A stretch of 19,366 nt of DNA from QHBQ01 sp038230695 (GTDB lineage Bacteria; Chloroflexota; Chloroflexia; QHBQ01), in the NCBI GenBank assembly GCA_038230695.1, contig JBBRMT010000071.1, positions 1-19,366 of the forward strand, in the 5' to 3' direction. Position numbers and translations under genes: made by a program. This document shows positions 6,691 to 13,564 of the stretch, in pieces. Numbering within the stretch: the first letter of the stretch is position 1; each line of letters opens with the position of its first letter. The notes beneath the pieces were generated by a model. The model was not told the origin of the DNA, did no database searches, and saw nothing but the letters and a program-made list of their open reading frames with translations.

Positions 6691-8085
6691 CTATCGGGCT
6701 GCAAGCGATATGTTTGTCACGAGCGCCGCGTACTCATGACCGGCGGCGTAGACCTCCAGCCGCACGAGGCGCTTCATCCCCTTTAGCTGCTCAATAGCAA
6801 GCAGATTAGGCAGTTCGATATGTACCCACTGCCCTTCGGCAATCTGCTTGCCTAGCGTGGGGTCAACCGGGCGATTGGGGTCGGGATTAAAGTAGTAGCC
6901 ATATTGCCAGGCCAGTTCACTGCCGTTGCTGCTATTCTGATAGGTTATCTTGAATATAAGCGGGTATTCTACATAGCTGAATCCACCGCCCAATACACTC
7001 TGGTTAATCAGTTTGACATCGGCGGACAGGCGCAGGATACCGCCAGATAGGTAGGGGGAGAGGTCGCGGTTGAGTTCCTGACCGATAGCAACCGAGGCAT
7101 AATCAGTCAGCACGCCGCTATAACCCAGGGCGGGGGCGTTGCGATAAAAGTAGGCGGCGTGTTCCGCGCCAGTATAGACAAGCGTATCAGTGATGGCAAC
7201 CTGGCCGTTTACCCCACCACCATCGCCACCCTGCCCGAAGCGAACCGGCCCCCACACGCTGGTCTGCTTGCTCAAATTGTCAACCTCGTCTCTGGCGTAA
7301 TTGCCATCCACAACGAACTCGTCCCAGGCGGCGGCCAAGCTGGGCTGGCCGCCAAAGCCTACGGTTGCCATCTGGTCGAGGCCAACCTGCGCTGCGTTGG
7401 ACGGTCCGGGCATTGCGCTTACCTGAACCGTACCATGCTGCACCATCGCCCGACTGTAGGGCTGATTGCTATTGGGGTCGGTGGCGGTGGAAATACGCAC
7501 GGTGCTATAAGGAGCTATCGAAATTCTGGCAATGGGCTGGCTGGTGTCGGCGCTGGTGTGGACTATTACCTGGCTGCTGTGATAGCCACTGCTGGTTACC
7601 TGCGGCACGCCAACGATAATGATGCTACCCTGGCGGGGATCGGTATCGGGGATGGGCTGCTGGGTGATGGTTACATCAATATGATCCCTGCTGAAGCGGC
7701 TGGCCTTGATCTGGGTGATAGTTACCTGGCTGTTGGGAAAGATATGGACGATGCTGCCATCAGGGAAGGCGATGTCGGCCTGAGTGTCCCCGCCGGTGCG
7801 GATGCTGTCGCCTTCGTTCACCTGGGTGGTGTAACTGAAGGGAACTGCGAAGCGGGCGCTGCTAACCGTCTTGATGGTCAGGTCGTTGCCGGTATTGCGC
7901 TGCACGGTGGCGCTGAGGCTGGTAGTCGCGTTGTCATAGATAAAGCCGCCAAGCTGGAAGATGCCGTAAACAAGCAGGCAAAAGAGGGCAAAGCTGGACA
8001 ACAGCACCACCCAAGCGATGATGCGATGGCGCTGGGCGGCTCGTGACGATGATTGTGGTTCGGTTAGTTGGTCTACTGCGCTCAA
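6691..8085 (-). CDS. Membrane-anchored FecR-like domain protein
   Basis: The 464-residue product has a short cytoplasmic head ending in a basic stretch (RAAQRHR), one transmembrane helix at about 22-45, and a long predicted extracytoplasmic part. Seen: residues about 85-125 (VNEGDSIRTGGDTQADIAFPDGS...PNSQVTI) match the FecR-type beta-domain pattern. A second beta-rich part to about residue 260 has a glycine-rich linker near 285-295. The C-terminal 170 residues (LSADVKLINQ..., WVHIELPNLLAIEQLKGMKRLVRLEVYAAG) look like a beta-sandwich. No sigma-factor gene is nearby, so a classical FecR anti-sigma role is not supported; a cell-surface or envelope function is inference. The start is TTG at 8085 in a TTGA overlap with the acyP stop, with GAGGTGA 4-5 nt upstream, indicating coupling to acyP. 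Confidence 0.72.
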   Translation of the reverse strand: MSAVDQLTEPQSSSRAAQRHRIIAWVVLLSSFALFCLLVYGIFQLGGFIYDNATTSLSATVQRNTGNDLTIKTVSSARFAVPFSYTTQVNEGDSIRTGGDTQADIAFPDGSIVHIFPNSQVTITQIKASRFSRDHIDVTITQQPIPDTDPRQGSIIIVGVPQVTSSGYHSSQVIVHTSADTSQPIARISIAPYSTVRISTATDPNSNQPYSRAMVQHGTVQVSAMPGPSNAAQVGLDQMATVGFGGQPSLAAAWDEFVVDGNYARDEVDNLSKQTSVWGPVRFGQGGDGGGVNGQVAITDTLVYTGAEHAAYFYRNAPALGYSGVLTDYASVAIGQELNRDLSPYLSGGILRLSADVKLINQSVLGGGFSYVEYPLIFKITYQNSSNGSELAWQYGYYFNPDPNRPVDPTLGKQIAEGQWVHIELPNLLAIEQLKGMKRLVRLEVYAAGHEYAALVTNISLAAR

Positions 8086-8381
8086 TGTCTCACCTCGAAG
8101 GCGGGGAACTCACCGAAGTTGCCCCATTCTACCTGCACGTCGCGGATGCGGGCGGCGAGTGGCCCGGCGTATAGCTGGCGCAGCAGGACATCGAGCGCGG
8201 GGCGGGGGCCGCTGGCTACGGCCTCCACCTGACTGCCGTTCTCCCAGTCTTCCGCGCCGGGCAGGTTACGCACGTAACCGCGCAAGCCGAGGGCGCGGGC
8301 GTGGTCGGCGACGAACATCCGAAACCCTACCCCATGTACTCGCCCGCTGATAATCGCCCGAAACTGCTCCGCCTCATTCAT
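8082..8381 (-). CDS. acyP: Acylphosphatase
   Basis: This small cytoplasmic enzyme hydrolyses acyl-phosphates such as carbamoyl-phosphate or 1,3-bisphosphoglycerate. Seen in 99 residues: the phosphate-binding loop SGRVHGVGFR with the catalytic Arg at 21, and GYVRNLP at 36-41 with the catalytic Asn at 39. The usual GxVEV reads GSQVEAV here. ATG 8381 is preferred over an in-frame GTG 18 nt upstream because it gives the family length and follows GGGAGG at about 10 nt. It ends in a 4-bp overlap with the FecR-like gene, which is therefore probably cotranscribed. Confidence 0.92.
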   Translation of the reverse strand: MNEAEQFRAIISGRVHGVGFRMFVADHARALGLRGYVRNLPGAEDWENGSQVEAVASGPRPALDVLLRQLYAGPLAARIRDVQVEWGNFGEFPAFEVRH

Positions 8382-8422
8382 AACGAACGAGCCTCCCACC
8401 TGGTAACGAAGGTTCGGCAGAT

Positions 8423-8431
8423 ATTATACCA
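8423..8431 (-). promoter_or_regulatory. Extended -10 promoter for acyP and the FecR-like gene
   Basis: TGG-TATAAT on the minus strand (8431-8423) is an extended -10 element. The upstream -35 is poor. It lies in the 53-bp gap after tgt, about 42 bp before the acyP ATG. Confidence 0.5.
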
Positions 8432-8434
8432 TAT

Positions 8435-9772
8435 TCACGGCTGTCGCTTGATACTGGCGATGCGGGCGGCGCGTTGGGCGGCATCGGCGGCGCGGTCGGC
8501 CACTTTGTAGTCGGCGAGGAAGGCGGCGCGGAGGGTGGCGAACTTGCCCGCGATCAGGGCGGCGCGAATCTCCTTAGCCAGATTGACCATGAAGTAGACG
8601 TTGTGGATGCTGTTCAGGCGGTAGGCGAGTAGCTCCTCGGCGCGATAGAGATGGTTGAGGTAAGCAAGGCTGAAGTTGCGGCAAGTGTAACAGGCGCAAC
8701 CATCCTCGATGGGGCGGTCGGCCAGAGCGTAACGGGTACTCTTGATGGGGATGCGCCCCTGCCGGGTAAGCAGTGCGCCGTTGCGGGCGAGGCGGGTGGG
8801 CAGCACGCAGTCGAACATATCAATGCCCCGCGCAATGCACTCGAACAGGTCTTCGGGGCTGCCCACGCCCATTAGATAGCGCGGCTTGACAATGGGCAAC
8901 AGGGGAGTGGTATGCTCCAGCGCCGCGTGCATCTGCTCCTTGCTCTCACCGACGCTGAGGCCGCCGATGGCATAGCCAGGCAGGTCGAGCGCGGACAATA
9001 CCGCCGCAGACTCGGCCCGCAGGTCGAGGAAGGTTGCGCCCTGCACGATGCCAAACAGCATGGGGTCGGGGTTGGGCCAGTCGTCGCGCACTTGCCGCAA
9101 TTCGCCGAAGGCGGCCAGGCATTGCGCCGCCCAGCGGTGGGTGCGCTCCAGCGCAGCAACGTTGTAGGCGTGGTCGCTATCGGCGGGGGTACACTCGTCC
9201 AGGGTCATGATAATGTCCGCGCCGAGCAACAGTTCGGTACGCATCACGCTGGCCGGGGTGAAGGTGTGGCGGCTGCCGTCGAGGTGGCTGCTGAAGATGA
9301 CTCCATCGGCAGTCAGCTTGCGCCGATCGGCAAGGCTAAATACCTGGAAGCCGCCGCTGTCGGTCAGCATTGGCCCATCCCAGCGCATGAAACGGTGTAG
9401 CCCGCCCAGCGCGGCCACCGTCTCCGCGCCGGGGCGCAGGTAGAGGTGATAGGTGTTGGCAAGGATGATCTGTGCGCCGAGGTCGCGCAGGTCATCGGGA
9501 GCCAGCGCCTTGACCGTGGCCTGGGTGCCAACCGGCATAAACACCGGGGTTTCGATCACGCCGTGGGCGGTGTGCAGCGTACCCCAGCGGGCCATGCTGC
9601 CACTGCTGTCGCTGCCTTGCAGGGTGAAGCCGGGCGCAGCGGAGTGATGAGTGATGAGTGATGAGTGCTTAGGAAGCGCCTGAGTAGCCGTTGCGTCGTT
9701 CGTAGGGGCGAACAATGGTTCGCCCTGTTCAGGCGCTTCCTGACTAACGATTTCCATAGATATATGCCCCAT
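8435..9772 (-). CDS. tgt: tRNA-guanine transglycosylase (queuosine biosynthesis)
   Basis: Exchanges G34 of GUN-anticodon tRNAs for preQ1. Seen (full-length numbering, 445 residues): TPVFMPVGTQATVKAL at 75-90, the catalytic acid/base D138 in LTDSGGFQVFS, TLDECTP at 190-196, GIVQGATF at 241-248, GYAIGGLSVGE at 266-276, the nucleophile D321 in GIDMFDCVLPTRLARNG, and Zn ligands C359, C361, C364 and H390. The first 47 residues before GFTLQ are foreign to the family and are encoded by a nested palindrome and a GAGTGAT heptamer array. No ATG lies between this extension and the conserved start that would keep the first beta-strand, so ATG 9772 (AGGTGA at 12 nt) or 9757 is probably used. No other queuosine genes are in the window. 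Confidence 0.95.
   Translation of the reverse strand: MGHISMEIVSQEAPEQGEPLFAPTNDATATQALPKHSSLITHHSAAPGFTLQGSDSSGSMARWGTLHTAHGVIETPVFMPVGTQATVKALAPDDLRDLGAQIILANTYHLYLRPGAETVAALGGLHRFMRWDGPMLTDSGGFQVFSLADRRKLTADGVIFSSHLDGSRHTFTPASVMRTELLLGADIIMTLDECTPADSDHAYNVAALERTHRWAAQCLAAFGELRQVRDDWPNPDPMLFGIVQGATFLDLRAESAAVLSALDLPGYAIGGLSVGESKEQMHAALEHTTPLLPIVKPRYLMGVGSPEDLFECIARGIDMFDCVLPTRLARNGALLTRQGRIPIKSTRYALADRPIEDGCACYTCRNFSLAYLNHLYRAEELLAYRLNSIHNVYFMVNLAKEIRAALIAGKFATLRAAFLADYKVADRAADAAQRAARIASIKRQP
9642..9667. repeat. 7-bp tandem array (GAGTGAT) inside the tgt coding region
   Basis: Three GAGTGAT units and a partial fourth. On the minus strand they are translated as SSLITHHS near residues 37-44 of the tgt product. 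Confidence 0.8.
9671..9741. repeat. Nested inverted repeat inside the tgt N-terminal coding region
   Basis: An outer 13-bp perfect stem, AGGAAGCGCCTGA at 9671-9683 with TCAGGCGCTTCCT at 9729-9741, encloses an inner palindrome GGGCGAAC-AATG-GTTCGCCC at 9706-9725 that belongs to the dispersed family. On the minus strand it is read in frame as part of the tgt N-terminal extension. Confidence 0.75.
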
Positions 9773-9825
9773 TTCAATACCAATTCACCTGGCGAAATAG
9801 TAAAGTCGGCACAGCAGAAGTTGCG

Positions 9826-9854
9826 CCAGGGCGGGCAGCCGCCCGCCCCTACAG
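9826..9854. repeat. Short interspersed palindrome CCAGGGCGGGC...GCCCGCCCCTACAG
   Basis: Another member of the dispersed GGGCG...CGCCCCTACA family, located upstream of tgt. Confidence 0.7.
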
Positions 9855-9917
9855 TTTGCGACCCCATATAACAAAGCAGCCTGCGGTTTGCGACCCCGCA
9901 TAACGAAGCAGCCTGCG
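9854..9917. repeat. Two adjacent 32-bp direct repeats
   Basis: GTTTGCGACCCC-N2-ATAAC-R-AAGCAGCCTGCG occurs at 9854-9885 and again directly at 9886-9917, with only a few differences. The end of the second copy forms the left arm of the 13-bp stem that follows. No coding capacity is seen in 9773-9994. Confidence 0.75.
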
Positions 9918-9985
9918 GATAGTTGCTCCGCAGGCTGCTGGCTGGCCTTACGGCCAAAGAGTAGGGGCTTTGGGGTATGGCCCCT
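9907..9985 (-). terminator. Cluster of hairpins downstream of the cold-shock gene
   Basis: Reading away from the csp stop there are three stem-loops: GGGGC/GCCCC (9985-9963), TGGCC-GTAA-GGCCA (9956-9943) and a perfect 13-bp stem AGCAGCCTGCGGA with its complement (9939-9907, 7-nt loop). The last is strong but is followed by only TTCGTT rather than a clear T-run, so termination is likely but not typical intrinsic termination. Confidence 0.5.
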
Positions 9986-9994
9986 GTTGATTGC

Positions 9995-10264
9995 TTAGTA
10001 GTTGTCCTGGTAGCCGTTGCCCTGCTGGGCCTCGTAACCACCGTTGCCTGCGGGCGCAGCGCCGACCGGCGTAACGTTGACTGCCTGCTGACCCTTCGGC
10101 CCCTGCACCAACTCGAACTCGACCGCCTGGCCCTCGGCGAGGGTCTTGAACCCGTTGCTCTGGATGGCGGAGTAATGAACGAACACGTCGCCGCCATTTG
10201 GCTGACTGATGAAACCGTAGCCCTTGGCATCGTTGAACCACTTAACCGTACCTGTAATCCGCAT
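9995..10264 (-). CDS. Cold-shock domain protein
   Basis: This single-stranded RNA/DNA-binding OB-fold protein acts as an RNA chaperone. Seen in 89 residues: MRITGTVKWFNDAKGYGFIS with RNP1 (KGYGFI, 14-19), RNP2 (VFVHYSAI, 27-34), and the FELVQGPKGQQAVNV end of the fold at 50-64. A glycine/asparagine/glutamine-rich tail of about 22 residues (APAGNGGYEAQQGNGYQDNY region) extends beyond the normal 65-70. ATG 10264 follows AAGGAAAAGG. It is monocistronic, with a strong promoter about 235 bp upstream, a long leader and hairpins after the stop, typical of cold-shock genes whose leader controls translation. Confidence 0.95.
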   Translation of the reverse strand: MRITGTVKWFNDAKGYGFISQPNGGDVFVHYSAIQSNGFKTLAEGQAVEFELVQGPKGQQAVNVTPVGAAPAGNGGYEAQQGNGYQDNY

Positions 10265-10493
10265 AATTGTAATGCCTTTTCCTTTCGTATAAAAACGTGC
10301 GAGCGTCTGCCGCCATAGCGAGGCTATGGTAGAACCAGTTGACGCAGTTTGGCCCAGGGTTAGAGGGTTGGTACATGGTCACGGGCTTTGCGGCAGCAAA
10401 GCGAGTAAATCGCAGCGGGAATAGTGGCGGGAGTACGGGGGTGTTGACTGCCCTGCAACTTGCCTTACCCAAATCTACAATCTTACTGCTTCG
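10265..10493 (-). promoter_or_regulatory. Long structured 5' leader of the cold-shock gene
   Basis: About 230 nt lie between the predicted transcription start and the ATG. Two perfect 7-bp stem-loops are visible: GCTTTGC-[4 nt]-GCAAAGC at 10402-10385 and CCATAGC-CTC-GCTATGG at 10329-10313. Long folded leaders regulate several cold-shock mRNAs; by analogy this may act as a temperature-responsive leader. A small frame in it starting at a TTG near 10472 lacks a convincing ribosome site. Confidence 0.5.
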
Positions 10494-10499
10494 CTGGTA

Positions 10500-10528
10500 A
10501 GTATACGGTATGTTCGGGGCTTTGTCAA
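10500..10528 (-). promoter_or_regulatory. Near-consensus sigma-70-type promoter for the cold-shock gene
   Basis: On the minus strand: perfect TTGACA (10528-10523), 17-nt spacer, TATACT (10505-10500). The predicted transcription start is close to 10493. Confidence 0.82.
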
Positions 10529-10576
10529 GATATTTGAGGCCAACCTATATGCGTCATGTTGTTATCGCCAAGCGTC

Positions 10577-10604
10577 CGTAGGGGCGAACAACGGTTCGCC
10601 CTGG
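10577..10604. repeat. Short interspersed palindrome GTAGGGGCGAAC...GTTCGCCCTGG
   Basis: Member of the dispersed family, in the opposite orientation to the copies at 3174, 4539, 6587 and 9826. It lies in the 138-bp gap between the beta-propeller gene and the csp promoter, where nothing else was seen. Confidence 0.7.
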
Positions 10605-10666
10605 TTAAACGTTACGCACCGCTGCGGCCAACACATCCAGGTATAGCGATGGCAACCCGCAAGCGT

Positions 10667-12238
10667 TCAGCGGCGGCGCAGGCGGCTGATCAGCCAGGCG
10701 AAGGCGGTGATTAGCGCAACTGCTGCCGCGATAAGCCCAGCATACTCGATAGCATAGAGCGGCGCTTCGGCAGGTGGCGGAGGCTGGCTACCGCGTAGCC
10801 CATCGGTGCGGCGGATGCGCCACAACGCGCCGCTCTCTTTTTTCATTCTAATGCCGCCCACCTCCGGCGCGATCTCGATCTGGCCCCAGTCCACCACGTA
10901 GAGAGCGCCATCGGGGCCGAACTGACAATGTGAAGGACGCTCGAAGCCGTTGTGGGGCAGCTTGGAGGCGGGACCAACGATTTTATTGACCGCGAAATCC
11001 ACGATGCGGCCAGTGCGGGTGTCAATCCGCGCTACCTTATAGCCCTCCGGCTTGAGCAGCTTTTTGGTGGTGAGGGGGGCGAGGTCGCCAAACAGGGCGA
11101 CGAAGGCATCGCCCACGAAGCCGAAGTGGGCATCGCGGCAGAAATCTACCCCATTGGCGGCGGCATGGGTGGCGAAGCTGGCAAATGGCTTAGGCGGGTC
11201 AGGGTCGGGAGGTTCGAGCAGCACCGGCTCACGCCCCTGCCCACCGTCGCCCCAGTAGGGGTCATCGAGGCGAATGCCGGAGGCGAAGTCGGGCCAGCCA
11301 TACCACGCGCCTTGCTTGATCTCGTAGAAGTCGTCGTAGTCGTCCATGATGAATCGCCCGCCACGTTCGTCGCTACCGTGTTCGGTGGCGAACAGCCGCC
11401 CGTCGGGGTGGAAGGCGATGCCGTAGGGGTTGCGTAGCCCCCAGGCCACCACTTCAAGCTCAGTGCCGTCGGGGTTGCAGCGCAATACTGCGCCTGTGCA
11501 TTTGACATTGCCCTTGATCACCTGTCCTGCCTGCGTCTCGGTGCCAAACGGCACGTATGCGCCACTACGTACCGTCTGCTTCAGGTCGCCCAGCACGTTG
11601 CGGTAATCGTAGTTGCGCCCCGCCAGGGTGATGTCCTGAGCAGGAACGTCGCAGAAGTCAGGAAAGTTTGGCAACCACTCATATGCGAAGTTGTCCGCGC
11701 CGACAACGCCGTTGTTAGTGGCGCTGCCCTGCCCGAAGTATAGCTTGCCGTCCGGCCCTACGATCGGATAGTTGCTCTGATGGTCGCCACGTCCAGCCAG
11801 GCCGGTGACAATATCTTCCAGCTTGCGGTCTGAGCCAATGCGCGAGAGGGTATCGGTGTTCATCACGTAAAGGTAGCCGTCGTGCCAGCACGCGCCGGTG
11901 ACGGAGCCGGTCTTGATCCAGCGTTCAGGGGGATACTGGTAGAAGATTTCACTATTGCCAGATTGCACATCCACCTTGAGGATGCGAGGCGGCGATTCGA
12001 TCTTGTGGCCGCCCTCGCTGACGTAGCAATTGCCTGCATCGTCGAAGCAGCAATGCACTGGGGCGTTGAAGCCGCCCGCCACCAACTCGGCCACGTAGCC
12101 TTGAGGCAGCAAAATATCCTGGGGCTGGTACTTGCGCGGCCCCTCGCGGTTGATCTTAATCTTCTTCAGCAGGGGCAGGAAAGGCTTATAGATATAGGCA
12201 AGGGCGCTGGGCAGGTCGAAGGCGGTTTGGCTGGGCAT
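10667..12238 (-). CDS. Beta-propeller protein, glucose/sorbosone dehydrogenase-like, with C-terminal membrane anchor
   Basis: Residue numbers refer to the 523-residue product. Repeated blade motifs are seen: PVHCCFDDAGNCYVSEGG, PIVGPDGKLYFGQG, WGLRNPYGIAFHPDGRLFATEHGSDERGG (near 265-295) and PSHCQFGPDGALYVVDWGQ. These match the soluble quinoprotein glucose/sorbosone dehydrogenase superfamily, in which a six-bladed propeller may bind PQQ and Ca; PQQ binding here is not shown. The last 30 residues are a hydrophobic helix (about 497-518) ending RLRRR, a likely membrane anchor, while no clear N-terminal signal peptide is visible. ATG 12238 has AGGAG 7 nt upstream and is preferred over a GTG 21 nt earlier. 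It begins 13 bp after the PIN gene, so it may be read from the same promoter. Confidence 0.82.
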   Translation of the reverse strand: MPSQTAFDLPSALAYIYKPFLPLLKKIKINREGPRKYQPQDILLPQGYVAELVAGGFNAPVHCCFDDAGNCYVSEGGHKIESPPRILKVDVQSGNSEIFYQYPPERWIKTGSVTGACWHDGYLYVMNTDTLSRIGSDRKLEDIVTGLAGRGDHQSNYPIVGPDGKLYFGQGSATNNGVVGADNFAYEWLPNFPDFCDVPAQDITLAGRNYDYRNVLGDLKQTVRSGAYVPFGTETQAGQVIKGNVKCTGAVLRCNPDGTELEVVAWGLRNPYGIAFHPDGRLFATEHGSDERGGRFIMDDYDDFYEIKQGAWYGWPDFASGIRLDDPYWGDGGQGREPVLLEPPDPDPPKPFASFATHAAANGVDFCRDAHFGFVGDAFVALFGDLAPLTTKKLLKPEGYKVARIDTRTGRIVDFAVNKIVGPASKLPHNGFERPSHCQFGPDGALYVVDWGQIEIAPEVGGIRMKKESGALWRIRRTDGLRGSQPPPPAEAPLYAIEYAGLIAAAVALITAFAWLISRLRRR

Positions 12239-12251
12239 GGGGCTGCTCCTT

Positions 12252-12854
12252 TCACACACGGGTTATGAGGATACAGCAAGGCGTGTACCAGCGACACAAG
12301 TGGATGGGCGAAAACCCCTCCAGCGGATGATTCTCTATTTGTTCGGCGAAGTGATATAAGATATGGGTAAGAAGTTGGGAGGGCGTTAGAACTGTGATAC
12401 CGAACATTCCTGAGCAGGCAAAGTCACGAACGTTATCAGTAACGATAATATCCACATCACTCCTGAAAGAACATATTAGCTGTAGGTTATCCTCAAAATC
12501 ATTGCAAGCAATATCCTTGCTCATCAATTCGTTGGCATCCCACAAGTATTCGTGTAGCATATCGTAGATGAAGAAGACTTCAAGGCATCTCCTTATATCT
12601 CTATAAGCCGCGCCTCTTGCCAGCCGCTTGCCATTAGCCCAGTCCATCCCTTTACTAGCATTATATTTAATGTAGTGACCTTCAAATTGGGTAAAGAGCA
12701 TAGGGACAGAAAAAGCAGCCGGGTAGGCATCAACTCTACCATCTTCAGCGGCTTACCAAACCGCCTTTGCATCGTCAAGGTAGTGGGGGTCATCCTGTTT
12801 ATCTTCCCCCAACACGGCTGTTCTTATAACGTTGATATCAAAGAAAACCTTCAT
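12252..12854 (-). pseudogene. PIN-domain ribonuclease (VapC-like) interrupted by an in-frame stop
   Basis: One reading frame encodes a PIN domain across 12854-12252, but codon 34 is TAA (12755-12753). Before it: MKVFFDINVIRTAVLGED...LDDAKAVW, the typical PIN start with the first catalytic Asp (D6). After it, in the same frame: AAEDGRVDAYPAAFSVPMLFTQFEG..., then NDFEDNLQ and the IIVTDNVRDF...VLTPSQLL end, with the other acidic residues present. The join VW(stop)AAEDGRVDAY fits the family without any gap, so a single base change is the simplest cause. An ATG at 12701 could start a 149-residue C-terminal piece lacking D6. PIN proteins are usually toxins cleaving RNA. The ATG overlaps the TGA of the upstream gene by one base (TGATG), as in toxin-antitoxin operons. 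Base composition is more AT-rich than in the neighbours. Confidence 0.78.
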
Positions 12855-13456
12855 CACTCAGACTGCCCTATGCTGCCCTCCGCTAGAATGTCATCTCCAA
12901 GCAAGCTAAGGGGGTAGTCCGCATTGGTTCGCGGCACAATTCGGCCATTGTCGTCACGCTTTGGCTGGGAAACATCGTCTGGCGATGCCAGTTGCTTGAA
13001 AATCTGATGTATGATAATTCTGGCCTCATCGGTAGCATTTGACTCCCGAATAGCAATGCTCATCAGCAGCTTATCAAGTTCACGGCGTTCCCTTTGGGGC
13101 ATCTGAAACCCTTGTAGCAGATTTTCAACTTGCTTCAGTCGGCGGGTAATCTCATCTGAGGTCAGATCCTCTTCCTTTGAAGCCAATATCTCAACCGCCT
13201 TAGCCATAGCTTCTTGCTTGGTTGGTACACTGCTCTGTTGAGAGTAATTATTCATGGGCAAACTAACCTGCATCCATAGTGCCGAGGTCGCTTCGTTCGA
13301 GATTACTCTCACAAGGATAGGATTGCCCTGCAAACGTATACTGAGGTGAGGCTCCCTACTCTGAGGTTGCGGGCTGATAAGCCACTGCCTCTGCTGCTGT
13401 GGAGCGGTTGTTCTCTTCCAATGTGTGGGATTACTCTTCCACTTCGTTATAGCCAT
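12854..13456 (-). CDS. Unknown protein, putative partner of the PIN-domain gene
   Basis: Not recognised. The 200-residue product has a basic, Gln-rich N-terminus (MAITKWKSNPTHWKRTTAP...), a short beta-like part (HLSIRLQGNPILVRVIS, about 37-53), a charged helical middle (about 80-160: QEAMAKAVEILASKEEDLTS, ITRRLKQVENLLQGF, RRELDKLLMSIAIRESNATDEARIIIHQIFKQL) and an acidic end (LLGDDILAEGS). ATG 13456 has AGGAG 6 nt upstream, and a good promoter lies 60-90 bp further up. The TGATG overlap with the PIN gene suggests an antitoxin-like role, but the size is larger than usual antitoxins and no DNA-binding motif (AbrB, RHH, HTH) is evident. Lower GC than the flanking genes suggests transfer. Confidence 0.7.
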   Translation of the reverse strand: MAITKWKSNPTHWKRTTAPQQQRQWLISPQPQSREPHLSIRLQGNPILVRVISNEATSALWMQVSLPMNNYSQQSSVPTKQEAMAKAVEILASKEEDLTSDEITRRLKQVENLLQGFQMPQRERRELDKLLMSIAIRESNATDEARIIIHQIFKQLASPDDVSQPKRDDNGRIVPRTNADYPLSLLGDDILAEGSIGQSE

Positions 13457-13512
13457 GGCCTGCTCCTAGTTTAGCCTCTATCCAATAATCTAGTACATCT
13501 AAATGTATCTAT

Positions 13513-13542
13513 ATATTAGTATACAGATTGCATTGCTGTCAA
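13513..13542 (-). promoter_or_regulatory. Sigma-70-type promoter for the PIN-partner operon
   Basis: TTGACA (13542-13537), 18-nt spacer, TAATAT (13518-13513) on the minus strand, in an AT-rich stretch. The predicted start near 13506 gives a leader of about 50 nt. Confidence 0.65.
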
Positions 13543-13564
13543 ACAATTATTTCCATATCTGGTA

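Noticed and set aside
7159..8046. Plus-strand frame of 295 codons opposite the FecR-like gene
   Set aside because: The minus frame has a transmembrane helix, FecR pattern and a coupled start; the plus frame has no domain or ribosome site.
9773..9994. preQ1 riboswitch upstream of tgt
   Set aside because: No small pseudoknot-like C-rich loop with an A-rich tail was found; the region is filled by the palindrome, the 32-bp direct repeats and csp-end hairpins.
10242..10472. Small protein or leader peptide upstream of csp
   Set aside because: It starts at a TTG without a convincing ribosome site, overlaps the csp start and has no recognisable sequence; the region is better explained as a structured leader.
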